Below are positions 56,101-64,000 of a stretch of 64,000 nt of DNA, in pieces; position 1 is the stretch's first letter; each line of letters begins with the position of its first letter. The notes below the pieces were generated by a model. It did not search any database. It was not told the origin of the DNA and saw only the letters and a program-made list of their open reading frames with translations. The stretch spans positions 636,001 to 700,000 of the forward strand of contig BROG01000151.1 in NCBI GenBank assembly GCA_030159075.1. Reading direction: 5' to 3'. A program made the position numbers and the translations under genes. Source of the stretch: Atrina japonica. Taxonomy: Eukaryota; Mollusca; Bivalvia; Pterioida; Pinnidae.

Positions 56101-59100
56101 GAAAATATGAAACAGGTGTGCAGTGGAGAACAATTGGTTAGTATAATTACCCCAATTCTGACAAGTTTCTTGTTGAATCTTGGATTCTGATTGGCTGAAA
56201 ATCTCTTGACAACTATGTGGCAATATAAATACCTTTCATTTACCAAGTACCACACACTTTATACCAGTCAAAAATTGTGTCCTTAACCTCTGCTTCACGG
56301 GATAAAGACAACGAATTTTAAAAGATGGCAGCTCTGCCTCACCGGGTATGAAATTTACTGACCAGAGGTAATCCTGTACCACACCTCTAAATGACCTGGT
56401 AACTTATATTATAATTTATCTGTAACTGGAGCCTCCTGTATAAAGCTGTAAGTAATATTGTTACTAACCTGTAACTGGAGCCTCCTATATACAGCTTTTG
56501 GTAATTTTGTCACTTTGTCTGTTACTGGAGCCTCCTGTATAAAGCTGTAAGTAATATTGTTAATAACCTGTTACTGGAGCCTCTTATATACAGCTTTTAG
56601 TAATATTGTCACTTTGTTTGTTACTGGAGCCTCCTATATACAGCTGTTAGTGATATTGTCACTTTGTTACTTGAGCATTCTGCATAAAGGTGTGAGTAAT
56701 ATTTTCACTAAGCTGTTACTGAAGCATCCTGTATACAACTGTCAGTAATATTGTCACTTTGTTACTGGAGCCTCCTAAATACCACTGTTAGTGATATCGT
56801 CACTTTGTTACTGGAGCCTCCTAAATACAACTGTTAGTGATATCGTCACTTTGTTCCTGGAGCCTCCTATATACAGCTGTTAGTGATATTGTCACTTTGT
56901 TACTGGAGCCTCCTAAATACAACTGTTAGTGATATCGTCACTTTGTTCCTGGAGCCTCCTATATACAGCTGTTAGTGATATTGTCACTTTGTCTGTTACT
57001 GGAGCCTCCTATATACAGCTGTTAGTGATATTGTCACTAAGTTGTTACTGGAGCCTTTTATATACAGCTGTTAGTGATATTGTCACTTTGTCTGTTACTG
57101 GAGCCTCCTATATACAGCTGTTAGTGATATTGTCACTAACTTGTTACTGGAGCCTCCTATATACAGCTGTTAGTGATATTGTCACTTTGTCTGTTACTGG
57201 AGCCTTCTATATACAGCTGTTTGTGATATTGTCACTTTGTCTGTTACTGGAGCCTCCTATATACAGCTGTTTGTGATATTGTCATTAAGTTGTTACTGGA
57301 GCCTCCTATATACAGCTGTTAGTGATATTGTCACTAAGCTGTTTCTGGAGCCTCCTATATACAGCTGTTAGTGATATTGTCACTTTGTCTGTTACTGGAG
57401 CCTCCTGTATAAAGCTGTAAGTAATATTGTTAATAACCTGTTACTGGAGCCTCCTATTTACAGCTGTTTGTGATATTGTCACTTTGTCTGTTACTGTAGC
57501 CTCCTGTATACAGCTGTTAGTGATATTGTCACTAAGTTGTTACTGGAGCCTCTTATATACAGCTGTTAGTGATATTGTCACTTTGTCTGTTACTGGAACC
57601 TCCTATATACAGCTGTTAATGATATTGTCACTAAGTTGTTACTGGAGCCTCCTATATACAGCTGTTAGTGATATTGTCACTTTGTCTGTTACTGGAATCT
57701 CCTATATACAGCTTTTAGAGATATTGTCCTTTTGTCTGTTACTGGAGCCTCCTATATACAGCTGTTAGTGATATTGTCACTTTGTCTGTTACTGGAGCCT
57801 CCTATATACAACTGTTAGTGATATTGTCACTTTGTCTGTTACTGGAGCCTCCTATATACAGCTGTTAGTGATATTGTCACTTTGTCTGTTACTGGAGCCT
57901 CCTATATACAGCTGTTAGTGATATTGTCACTATGTCTGTTACTGGAACCTCCTATATACAGCTTTTAGAGATATTGTCACTTTGTCTGTTACCTCCTATA
58001 TACAGCTATTAGTGATATTGTCACTTTGTCTGTTACTGGAGCCTCCTATATACAGCTGTTAGTGATATTGTCACTATGTCTGTTACTGGAGCCTCCTATA
58101 TACAGTTGTTAGTGATATTGTCACTTTGTCTGTTACTGGAGCCTCCTATATACAGCTGTTAGTGATATTGTCACTTTGTCTGTTACTGGAGCCTCTTATA
58201 TACAGCTGTTAGTGATATTGTCACTATGTCTGTTACTGGAGCCTCCTATATACAGTTGTTAGTGATATTGTCACTTTGTCTGTTCCTGGAGCCTCCTATA
58301 TACAGCTGTTAGTGATATTGTCACTTTGTCTGTTACTGGAGCCTCCTATATACAGCTGTTAGTGATATTGTCACTTTGTCTGTTACTGGAACCTCCTATA
58401 TACAGCTGTTAGTGATATTGTCACTTTGTCTGTTACTGGAGCCTCCTATATACAGCTGTTAGTGATATTGTCACTTTGTCTGTTACTGGAGCCTTTTATA
58501 TACAGCTGTTAGTGATATTGTCACTATGTCTGTTACTGGAGCCTCCTATATACAGCTGTTAGTGATATTGTCACTTTGTCTGTTCCTGGAGCCTCCTATA
58601 TACAGCTGTTAGTGATATTGTCACTTTGTCTGTTACTGGAGTCTCCTATATACAGCTGTTAGTGATATTGTCACTTTGTCTGTTACTGGAACCTCCTATA
58701 TACAGCTGTTAGTGATATTGTCACTTTGTCTGTTCCTGGAGCCTCCTATATACAGCTGTTAGTGATATTGTCACTTTGTCTGTTACTGGAGCCTCCTATA
58801 TACAGCTGTTAGTGATATTGTCACTTTGTCTGTTACTGGAACCTCCTATATACAGCTGTTAGTGATATTGTCACTTTGTCTGTTACTGGAGCCTCCTATA
58901 TACAGCTGTTAGTGATATTGTCACTTTGTCTGTTACTGGAGCCTCCTATATACAGCTGTTAGTGATATTGTCACTTTGTCTGTTACTGGAACCTCCTATA
59001 TACAGCTGTTAGTGATATTGTCACTTTGTCTGTTACTGGAGCCTCCTATATACAGCTGTTAGTGATATTGTCACTTTGTCTGTTACTGGAGCCTCCTACA

Positions 59101-59667
59101 TACAGCTGTTAGAGATATTGTCACTTTGTTACCGGAGCCTCCTGTATAAAGGTGTGAGTAATATTGTCACTAAGCTGTTACTGGAGCCTTCTACATACAC
59201 TAATAGCTGTGGGTAACATCTTACTGACTGTAATTACCAGTATCTGACAATATTTACCCTTTATATTGCCTGTAGGTACATGTTGCAGTATTTCCATTGA
59301 TTGTAATTGCCAGTATCTGACAGTATTTACCCATGTTAGTACTTAACTGTGATAGTTCATACATTTGTATAATGTGGCAGTATTTGTCATGACTGTTATT
59401 ACTGGTTTTTGACAGTATTTGCTTAACTGCTATAGTTTTTACCTGTCTGTATAGTGACAGTACCTCCTGAATGTAATTACCTGTATATATCAGTAATTAC
59501 CATGATGGCGGTTACCACCTTGAGTATACGATTGACATATTTCTATTATAGTTAATGACCTGTATTTATAATTCTTTCAGGCTGGATTGGACAAATCAGT
59601 TTTACTTGCATTTATTCAGCTACGGACTGATTACAAAACTTCCAAAATAGCATCCATGTTGAAATAA
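41144..59667 (+). CDS. EXOC5: Exocyst complex component 5 (Sec10) homologue
   Basis: Seventeen coding exons: 41144-41167, 43223-43465, 43972-44169, 44791-44858, 45582-45610, 46511-46620, 47172-47357, 48189-48265, 49888-49998, 51055-51150, 51713-51881, 52397-52505, 53086-53209, 53962-54157, 55286-55442, 55976-56136, 59581-59667 (TAA). Total 2145 nt, 714 aa (human 708 from memory); every intron is GT...AG and phases are consistent. It starts MSLEELEQEPFNAHEFVERL. A coiled coil (~44-89) has KKVEKLEQACKDEERRHWQR. Further recognised blocks: KVVHLGDQLEGVNNPRARAV, ELIQEF, DVFSNPDTV, QRYYDDKEH, ETFLSQEV-like QTFLSQEVTISLLQEA, EHIDYAIELGL, VEQKKTDFKPDED, NSLDGKNVDVVL and RKCTKEFKIPIVTELFEKLH. Sec10 is a core subunit of the octameric exocyst, tethering secretory vesicles at the plasma membrane. 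Full length and intact, so presumed functional. The last intron is 3.4 kb and mostly satellite. Confidence 0.96.
41541..42136 (+). pseudogene. Coding-like remnant in EXOC5 intron 1, identity unknown
   Basis: An open frame of 106 codons (41541-41861) with plausible protein composition (WHQFTTIRDQFLHVLDKWSY; FQMTTAISGPLENDLKHTMA) is followed by a GC-richer stretch with a 67-codon frame (41933-42136; FQRRQARTTQSKIFNLWDQY) in a different phase. The second stretch is also open in another frame. I do not recognise either. Possible origins are a decayed transposon or retrogene, or chance. Confidence 0.25.
42880..43110. repeat. Degenerate repeat with GACCAGTAATTTT words
   Basis: GACCAGTAATTTT occurs at about 42999 and 43099, with near matches GACCAGTAAAAATTTTG and GACCAGTGAAATTC between, plus inverted variants (AAATTCACCAGTC, ACCGGTGAATTTTAC). 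It resembles the sub-terminal text of the 34542 element (CAGTGAACCAGAAATTTTAC), suggesting a fragment of a related transposon. Confidence 0.45.
44475..44525 (-). mobile_element. Fragment of the tRNA-like SINE head
   Basis: On the minus strand, CTGGGTTTGATTCCCAG with preceding CACTTGCAAGTG corresponds to the T arm and anticodon region of the SINE head at 33554-33630. Only this part is present. EXOC5 intron 3. Confidence 0.5.
44994..45200. mobile_element. 207-bp MITE with CTGTATACAGGG ends
   Basis: CTGTATACAGGG (44994-45005) and CCCTGTATACAG (45189-45200) are perfect inverted repeats, and the outer ten bases are themselves a palindrome. TA flanks both sides. The interior repeats 'GGGCGAATTTAAAA' and 'GGGCGAAAATAAC' motifs in both orientations. 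EXOC5 intron 4. Confidence 0.85.
45337..45408 (+). mobile_element. tRNA-like sequence (Thr-like pseudo-tRNA or SINE head)
   Basis: CTTTAGCTCAATTGGTAGAG matches a D arm/A box, ATTTGTAATC matches an anticodon loop with TGT, and AGTTTGATTCC is a near B box. The acceptor and T stems do not pair, so a functional tRNA is unlikely. EXOC5 intron 5 side of the locus, upstream of the 29-bp exon. Confidence 0.5.
46915..47140. mobile_element. Diverged relative of the GGGCGAAAATAAC element
   Basis: It contains GATTTTCGCAGTTTTTGCCC, 'AGGCAAATTTAAAATG', 'GGCAAATTTAAAACAGG' and 'GGGCAAAAATAACC', the same vocabulary as 44994-45200. The ends (GGAAAATTTTTG on the left, AAAAATTTCCAGG on the right) are inverted. 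EXOC5 intron 6. Confidence 0.55.
48242..48357 (+). repeat. Local duplication of the 3' end of EXOC5 exon 8 including its splice donor
   Basis: The last ~24 bases of exon 8 plus donor (TTATACCAGCTATACACCAG then GTGAG) recur 80 bp downstream in the intron (same 20 bases then GTTAG, junction 48345/48346). GAGAAAGAGA-rich text follows both. Use of the second donor would add 80 nt and shift the frame. Confidence 0.9.
48525..49360 (+). mobile_element. Repeat family R, copy 2, carrying one insertion
   Basis: This is collinear with the 34430-36905 copy but without its two insertions; instead it carries a CAGTAAAACCTG MITE at 48919-49097. It lies in EXOC5 intron 8. A small open frame at 48596-48805 is an accident of this repeat. 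Confidence 0.8.
48919..49097. mobile_element. MITE of the CAGTNAAACCTG family inserted in repeat family R copy 2
   Basis: The left end is CAGTAAAACCTG (48919); the reverse complement of the right end is CAGTGAAACCTGTATATAGG (ending 49097). TA precedes it; AA follows where TA is expected. The homologous sequence at about 36110 reads GGAAGTAAACTTAG without the insertion. The interior repeats 'TATAAAGGCCA', 'TATAAGGGTCACC' and 'ATAAAGGTCA'. Confidence 0.85.
50080..50290. mobile_element. Third relative of the GGGCGAAAATAAC element
   Basis: TATACCTCGAAATATTTGCC on the left, 'AGTTATTTTTGCCC' and 'AGGGTGAAAATGTCAAAT' inside, and AAAATTTCCATGTACAC on the right suggest a decayed member of the family. 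Borders are uncertain. Confidence 0.35.
52010..52310. repeat. 53-bp tandem repeat with 106-bp dimer structure, EXOC5 intron 11
   Basis: Two unit types alternate: one with TTTACCAGCAATATCTATAT, the other with TTTTAGCAGCAACATATGTA. The phrase ACTGATGTGATT recurs at 106-bp steps (52021, 52127, 52233 anchor positions). There are five to six units. Confidence 0.9.
52745..53032 (-). mobile_element. tRNA-derived SINE (V-SINE/RUDI-like), minus strand, with target duplications
   Basis: TCTACATATGTATTG (52745-52759) and TCTACATATGCATTG (53018-53032) flank it, differing at one base. On the minus strand the body starts with a tRNA-like head (A-box-like GACAGAGTGGTTACAG, B box GGTTCGACCCC) and ends with GGTTGCCACCATAGAACTGA then AATATTGTTGAGTGTGGCAT and AAAACACC. 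That tail resembles a very common mollusc SINE 3' end (RUDI/V-SINE, from memory). It sits only 53 bp upstream of EXOC5 exon 13. Confidence 0.85.
53519..53679. mobile_element. Decayed MITE of the CAGTNAAACCTG family
   Basis: The left end reads CATTGAAACCTATCTTGAGAG-like text and the reverse complement of the right end starts CAGTGCAACCTGGATTGAGAG-like text. The interior has 'GACCACCTGCC' and 'GAGACCACAAGTTAG'. TA follows the right end. EXOC5 intron 13. Confidence 0.65.
54165..54480. repeat. Degenerate ~45-55 bp tandem repeat (GAAAGTTACGATATA), EXOC5 intron 14
   Basis: GAAAGTTAC(A/G)AT followed by CTGTG or ATATATGTATACA recurs about eight times starting directly after the exon-14 donor, with increasing divergence to the right. 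It yields overlapping spurious frames on both strands. Confidence 0.8.
56420..59210. repeat. 2.8-kb satellite of 50-bp units in the last EXOC5 intron
   Basis: The unit is TGTTACTGGAGCCTCCTATA then TACAGCTGTTAGTGATATTG then TCACTTTGTC. There are about 56 copies. Edge units are diverged (46-bp units, GTATAAAGCTGTAAGTAAT variants); the centre (about 57700-59080) is nearly uniform. Diagnostic variants recur at 150- and 300-bp steps. Spurious open frames of 113-115 codons arise because neighbouring units stay in register. Confidence 0.97.
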
Positions 59668-60624
59668 CGGGACTACAGTATATTAGCTGTACAGAGATAA
59701 ACAACTGATCAAGCTGATAGTACCAATGTTTTGGATTACTATTTACATAGTAATATAACAATACAAAGACAATACAGATAACTGAAGAGTCGTACTGATG
59801 ATTGCCGACCTGTGACAAGGAGTAAAACTCAATATACATGCTAAGAGTACACACAGATACCATGTACAGTTATCAAAGGAACAAATGATATCAGTGTTAG
59901 AGTTAATGAAGATCAGACATAATGCTGTTACACTCTGGAATAGAGAGTATTGGTTTTGACTACAGCTGGATGGTGATTGTATAATCTTAAAGCTGTTATA
60001 TTGTGACCACATCTGCTTGCCGCTAATGACATGAATCTGTGTTTTTAGTGTCCAGTAGTACATATAATTTTGTGCTGCATGTTTCATGTTGTTAAATATT
60101 CCCAATTAAGAATAGGTGTTATTTTCTACAAACGATGTTGAATCCAAGTCAAAGTTAATCTTCTCTATAATGCCAATTCACTTAAGTTATGTACATGGTG
60201 TGGCCAGGAGCAATTGAGTTAACATTGTATCTTAAGTAATGTTGTCTTCTAGTCAGTGCTGGTTTGCATCCGGTCTCTGAAGACAGGTGGTCTTTCATGA
60301 AAGTGGTCTTTCAAGACAAATTCCACTGTATTGAGTTGTTAAACTGTAATGCAGTACGTAAGTACAACTTAAAATAAGAATGGAGTCTTAATTGCTCTTA
60401 TTAGCAATCTTGATGTTTTTTCAGAATGATTTATTCAGTGAAATCATATTAAAGTTTTTCTAGCAAAGAATGTAACTATATCATTATATTTAGTTATATC
60501 TGATTCTTCTTTTTTGATTTATCTAGAAATGCCTAATAACTTATTTTATATTTCTGTAAGCCATTTTATTAGTTCACCTCATTTGCCACTGAGGAGAGAG
60601 TATGCTATCGACCGAGTATCGTCA

Positions 60625-61100
60625 TCTGGTTAAGAGGATAAGTTTAGGACATGTTTATCTGCTTCTATAAGTCTTATATCAACAAAAATTGCGAGTGATA
60701 TATGTTATGTGATTCTATCACAGCCTTTGTAATGTATTAGTGTATTTTTGATTTTGAAAAATAGCCCTGGGTTCAATGCTCTGGTTAAATAGTTTGGCTG
60801 AAGTCCGGTTTACCTGCTTTTAATGATCATACATCAACAACAATTGAAAGTGATATATATCTCTTATGAGTCCTTAATATTCTATACATCGTATTATTGT
60901 ATTTTATGCAAAAATGGCCCCGTTGTGGACTATTTTCAATACGCTGGTTAAGACGATTTGTTGAGGTCATGTTTATCTGTTTCTACTGTTAATATGTCAA
61001 CTAAACGTCCATTGCTGATGCGTGTTATGATTTTAAAAATTGATTGGAGTAAGGTTGACCTTATTCTTATAAATAATTGCTCATAAATGCTCATAAATTG
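60625..61100 (+). repeat. Three diverged ~160-bp repeats in the EXOC5 3' UTR region
   Basis: Each unit opens CTGGTTAAG/A (60626, 60781, 60944) and continues with GTTTA(T/C)CTGCTTCTA-type text, a 'CAACAA..ATTG' block and a 'GTGATATAT' block. Confidence 0.6.
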
Positions 61101-61138
61101 GCATAAATGTCTTATAACAATTAGCACACATTATGCTT

Positions 61139-61262
61139 CAGATATTACATTGGTTCTAGTTTTGTAAAAAGGACTTGTTTTGGTAGATTTGGTTTAGCTC
61201 AGATATTACATTGATTCTAGTTTTGTAAAAAGGACTTGTTTTGGTAGATTTGGTTTAGTTCA
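61139..61262 (+). repeat. 61-bp tandem duplication in the EXOC5 3' UTR region
   Basis: CAGATATTACATTGGTTCTA through GGTTTAG recurs 61 bp later with two or three differences. It is a recent slippage-type duplication. Confidence 0.9.
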
Positions 61263-61562
61263 GGTTTGTTGAGGTGATTAAAAGTCATGCTGTCAATTGA
61301 GCTTTGTAATATTTGGTTAATTATTTTTACGTCATTTAGTCCTTCAGAAATTCTGAAGTTAACTCAGTACAAATGATATGTATTTTTCTCGGTATCATTT
61401 CCATGGTAATGAGAAAGCTCACAATGTAGTTTCACATTTAAGATTTCCGTATATTTATTAATCAAGCTATGGTGCAAGCCCCAAGGTGATGTTTTTATGT
61501 ACGTTTTTTTATATATTTATTATATCATGTCTATTACATAGCCATCATATGGTTCATTGAAA

Positions 61563-61568
61563 AATAAA
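61563..61568 (+). terminator. Candidate EXOC5 polyadenylation signal
   Basis: AATAAA is followed within ~25 bases by GTGTTGTTATT, a T/GT-rich downstream tract. Typical mollusc repeat debris begins about 50 bases later, consistent with the end of the transcript here. Confidence 0.45.
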
Positions 61569-61614
61569 ATAACTTTAACTTCAAAGTGTTGTTATTCATA
61601 TTATATGTAGAGAA

Positions 61615-62130
61615 TGATTTTTATGCCCCCTGCGTGAAAGGTCCGCCCGGGGCATCTAGTGTTTGGATCTGTCTATTTTGGCTGTCCATCCATAATTTCC
61701 TCCCATCTTTGTATGTCTGTTTGTCTGTCCGTAATTAGGGTTCGCACAGACCTTGAAAGTGTTGAATATAGAGTTAGTCCTTGAAAAGTGCTTGAAAACA
61801 AAAATACCCGGGAAATGTACTTGAATTTATTGCAAAATGTTTGATTCATTTCATAAGTGCTTGAATTCTACTTATAGCATGTTATGCATCAATAAAGAAA
61901 GACTTTTTAATAAGAAAAAATAGCTTGATCATACAGATGCTTCACCTAGTATATTTTGAGGACACCATTGAAATGTGAAATAAATTTGCTGTCATTGTTT
62001 CTTTTTTACTTTGCTTTGACTTTTGGTCGTGATAGCTTAAATATACCCATTGAAATTGCTTGATAAGTGCTTGAAAAACACTATCAAAAGTCCTGGAAAA
62101 GTGCTTGTAGACTATTTTCCATTGGCTTTA
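61615..62130. mobile_element. Mollusc-type dispersed repeats (GCCCCCTGCG..., GGGTTCGCACAGACCTTGAA)
   Basis: The first part (61615-61735) has ATGCCCCCTGCGTGAAAGG and TGTCTGTTTGTCTGTCCGTA. The second (61738-62125) begins AGGGTTCGCACAGACCTTGA and repeats 'CTTGAAAAGTGCTTGAA' near both ends. Both are familiar bivalve repeat types (from memory). No frame survives. Confidence 0.55.
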
Positions 62131-62340
62131 TGAATCATGGTAATTCCGTCCTGCTAGAAATTTGTTGGGACTGGAGGTTTCACAAACACATCTTGTTGAA
62201 AATGTAATAAAGTCTCTTAAAAGATGAAAGTTGAAGATTACTAATTTATTGCCTCGATCTTTTTTAATCTTATAGGTTTCTAATGTTTAATTTAATCTAT
62301 AAACAGAAAGTTTTCTGTTTGGAAATTACTTTGATGTATT

Positions 62341-62501
<161 letters not shown>

Positions 62502-63061
62502 AAGAAGTGTACGAAGATGGTCGTCAAATTAGGTAATAACTTAACATCATATAAAAACTTCAACCCCAAGGCTTGGCTATAGTTCTAATATCTAATAATT
62601 TGACTAAACTTTGGATAATCCTGAATTCTGATTGACTAAGCAGGCCAGGTTGAGACTAGACTAGAGTACATTCTTATGTTTTATGGTACAAGCAATATAT
62701 CGCTGATGGTACCAGGTATTGACTTATTTATATTTTGTTAGGATCAATAATTTACCGGATTGTATTGATAAGGTTATGTTCCAAAGTCGCAGTAATGTTG
62801 AACAGTCTGTTAACAAAATACAATCTACCGACGTTGTGTGAACACTGGGATTCAAATGTACAGCAATTATATAAGTGATCCATCGTCACATCTAATCACT
62901 AAACAATTTATCTGGGAAAGACTGAACAATAGAATCGTGTGATATGAAGTTCATGCAAAGTTCTTAATTGATCTAATTATATATAACTCCGTTTGTGATT
63001 GACCCGAGTGTGAAATCGAATAATTTGCCAACCAAATGATTAAGTAATAAATCCTTCACAT

Positions 63062-63069
63062 AACACACA

Positions 63070-63148
<79 letters not shown>
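63062..63148. repeat. (CA)n(TA)7(TG)n palindromic microsatellite
   Basis: About 28-30 bp of CA, 14 bp of AT and 28 bp of GT form a nearly perfect ~72-bp palindrome (63077-63148), extended on the left by a CA run with one interruption. Confidence 0.95.
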
Positions 63149-63150
<2 letters not shown>

Positions 63151-63370
63151 TTCTTATGAAGGAGATGAAATGTACATTGTTGTTTTTAAATATAAGATGA
63201 ATTAAATAATTTTCTTTAAAATAGTATTTATATTCCAGAGAGTGCAGTGCACATGAACTCAATTAATAAAATGCATTGTAACAGAAACTGATGCCGTTAT
63301 AGGATTTGTTAAACATTACCCATACTTATACGACAAACCAAATGTTTGATTGTGTTAGAACAACATACTT

Positions 63371-63693
63371 TAAAGGGGCATTAGCTGTGTTTTCCAAAAA
63401 GATATTTCGTTTTTTTACCACTTAATGTACAATAACAAATGAGAGAGATACACAGGCATTTCTATATATTTCGTGAAAATAAGGGCAGGACATCTACAAA
63501 TAGTAAGGTCGAATTAATTAATCATTTGCAAACGAATAATTGCCAATTTGGGTTTCTCAAGCATTTCACAAAATATATAGGAATTTGAGAATTTTCAAGC
63601 CTGTGTATATCTCTTTTTTTGTTCTTTACATCAATCTAAGCAGTAAAAAAGAAGGAAAAAAAAATTAAAAAACACAGTCGATGCCCCATTACG
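63371..63693. mobile_element. Fold-back MITE with GGGGCATNNRCTGTGTTTT ends
   Basis: GGGGCATTAGCTGTGTTTT (63375 onward) is opposed by AAAACACAGTCGATGCCCC ending at 63687. Inside, GAGATACACAGGCATTTCTA pairs with text around 63600 (CCTGTGTATATCTC) and CTATATATTTCGTGAAA pairs with TTTCACAAAATATATAGG near 63565-63583, so most of the 320 bp is self-complementary. Confidence 0.8.
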
Positions 63694-64000
63694 TAACATT
63701 CACATTTCATTTAAATCCAGGAAAGCTTTCTATCATACATGTTGCAGACGCACAACCTGAAAGGTTACAGCAGAAAATTAACAGAGCAATGTATCAAAAT
63801 GTCAGAGTAATACAACATGTTTGAGATTGTACAGAACATTTGATTATTGGTTTAAAATGATTGACGATGTCTAACCAGCTACTGGTAAATTTTATGGATT
63901 TACTAATTAAACAATGTAACCTATTTGTCTTTGCTGAGCCTTCGTAACAGTTCTAACAATTACATCTGTCAGAGTATATATTTTATTTTCATTGCCACAA

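Larger units (their letters stand above)
59668..61590 (+). other. Probable EXOC5 3' UTR
   Basis: There is no coding exon. It contains three diverged ~160-bp tandem repeats (60625-61100) and an exact-looking 61-bp duplication (61139-61262), and ends at a plausible AATAAA near 61563. Transcription to that point is inferred. Confidence 0.5.

Noticed and set aside
56929..57768. Long open frames of 113-115 codons (repeats of CYWSLLYTAVSDIVTLSVTG)
   Set aside because: They are the translated 50-bp satellite in EXOC5 intron 16; units of varying length keep the frame open by chance, and flanking exons are clearly on either side.
56420..59210. CRISPR-like regular array
   Set aside because: Whole 50-bp units are near-identical with no unique spacers, in a eukaryotic intron. 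The same reasoning rejects the 38-bp array at 23579-24424.

Overview
The window is animal nuclear DNA, AT-rich, with long introns, and most likely from a bivalve mollusc. The lineage call rests on three things recognised from memory: dispersed repeats of the 'GGCCC...GGGCCTTAA...TCACCTG' type, a tRNA-derived SINE with the central block seen in mollusc SINEs, and a second SINE with a typical molluscan 3' tail. No database search was possible.

Three conserved protein-coding genes can be rebuilt exon by exon with GT/AG junctions in consistent phase. (1) The 3' half of ABHD12 (serine-hydrolase lipase) is on + at 235-4771; its 5' half lies outside the window. (2) A complete BAHD1 homologue (BAH-domain heterochromatin protein, six coding exons, 804 aa) is on -, from an ATG at 38325 to a stop at 22320. 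(3) A complete EXOC5/Sec10 homologue (exocyst subunit, 17 coding exons, 714 aa) is on + at 41144-59667. ABHD12 and BAHD1 converge; BAHD1 and EXOC5 are head to head with 2.8 kb between start codons. They belong to unrelated pathways (lipid hydrolysis, chromatin silencing, vesicle tethering), and nothing suggests a shared system.

Layout: 1-4771 ABHD12 exons and introns; 4772-10390 probable long ABHD12 3' UTR or 3' flank with old repeats; 10430-12702 a cluster of inverted-repeat elements; 12767-22319 probable BAHD1 3' UTR or flank; 22320-38325 BAHD1, with a 38-bp minisatellite, a SINE with clean target duplications and a large composite repeat in intron 1; 38326-41143 divergent intergenic region with hAT-like termini and a 40-bp perfect palindrome; 41144-59667 EXOC5, with several repeat families and a 2.8-kb satellite of 50-bp units in its last intron; 59668-64000 3' UTR, transposon debris and microsatellites.

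The most informative non-genic result is a pair of copies of one repeat family (34.4-36.9 kb and 48.5-49.4 kb). Each copy carries insertions that the other lacks, so the window holds its own 'empty sites' for three transposon insertions. Two of those have CAGGGCTC-type ends and 5-bp A+T target duplications. I found no evidence for a new multi-gene system, defence locus or CRISPR array.
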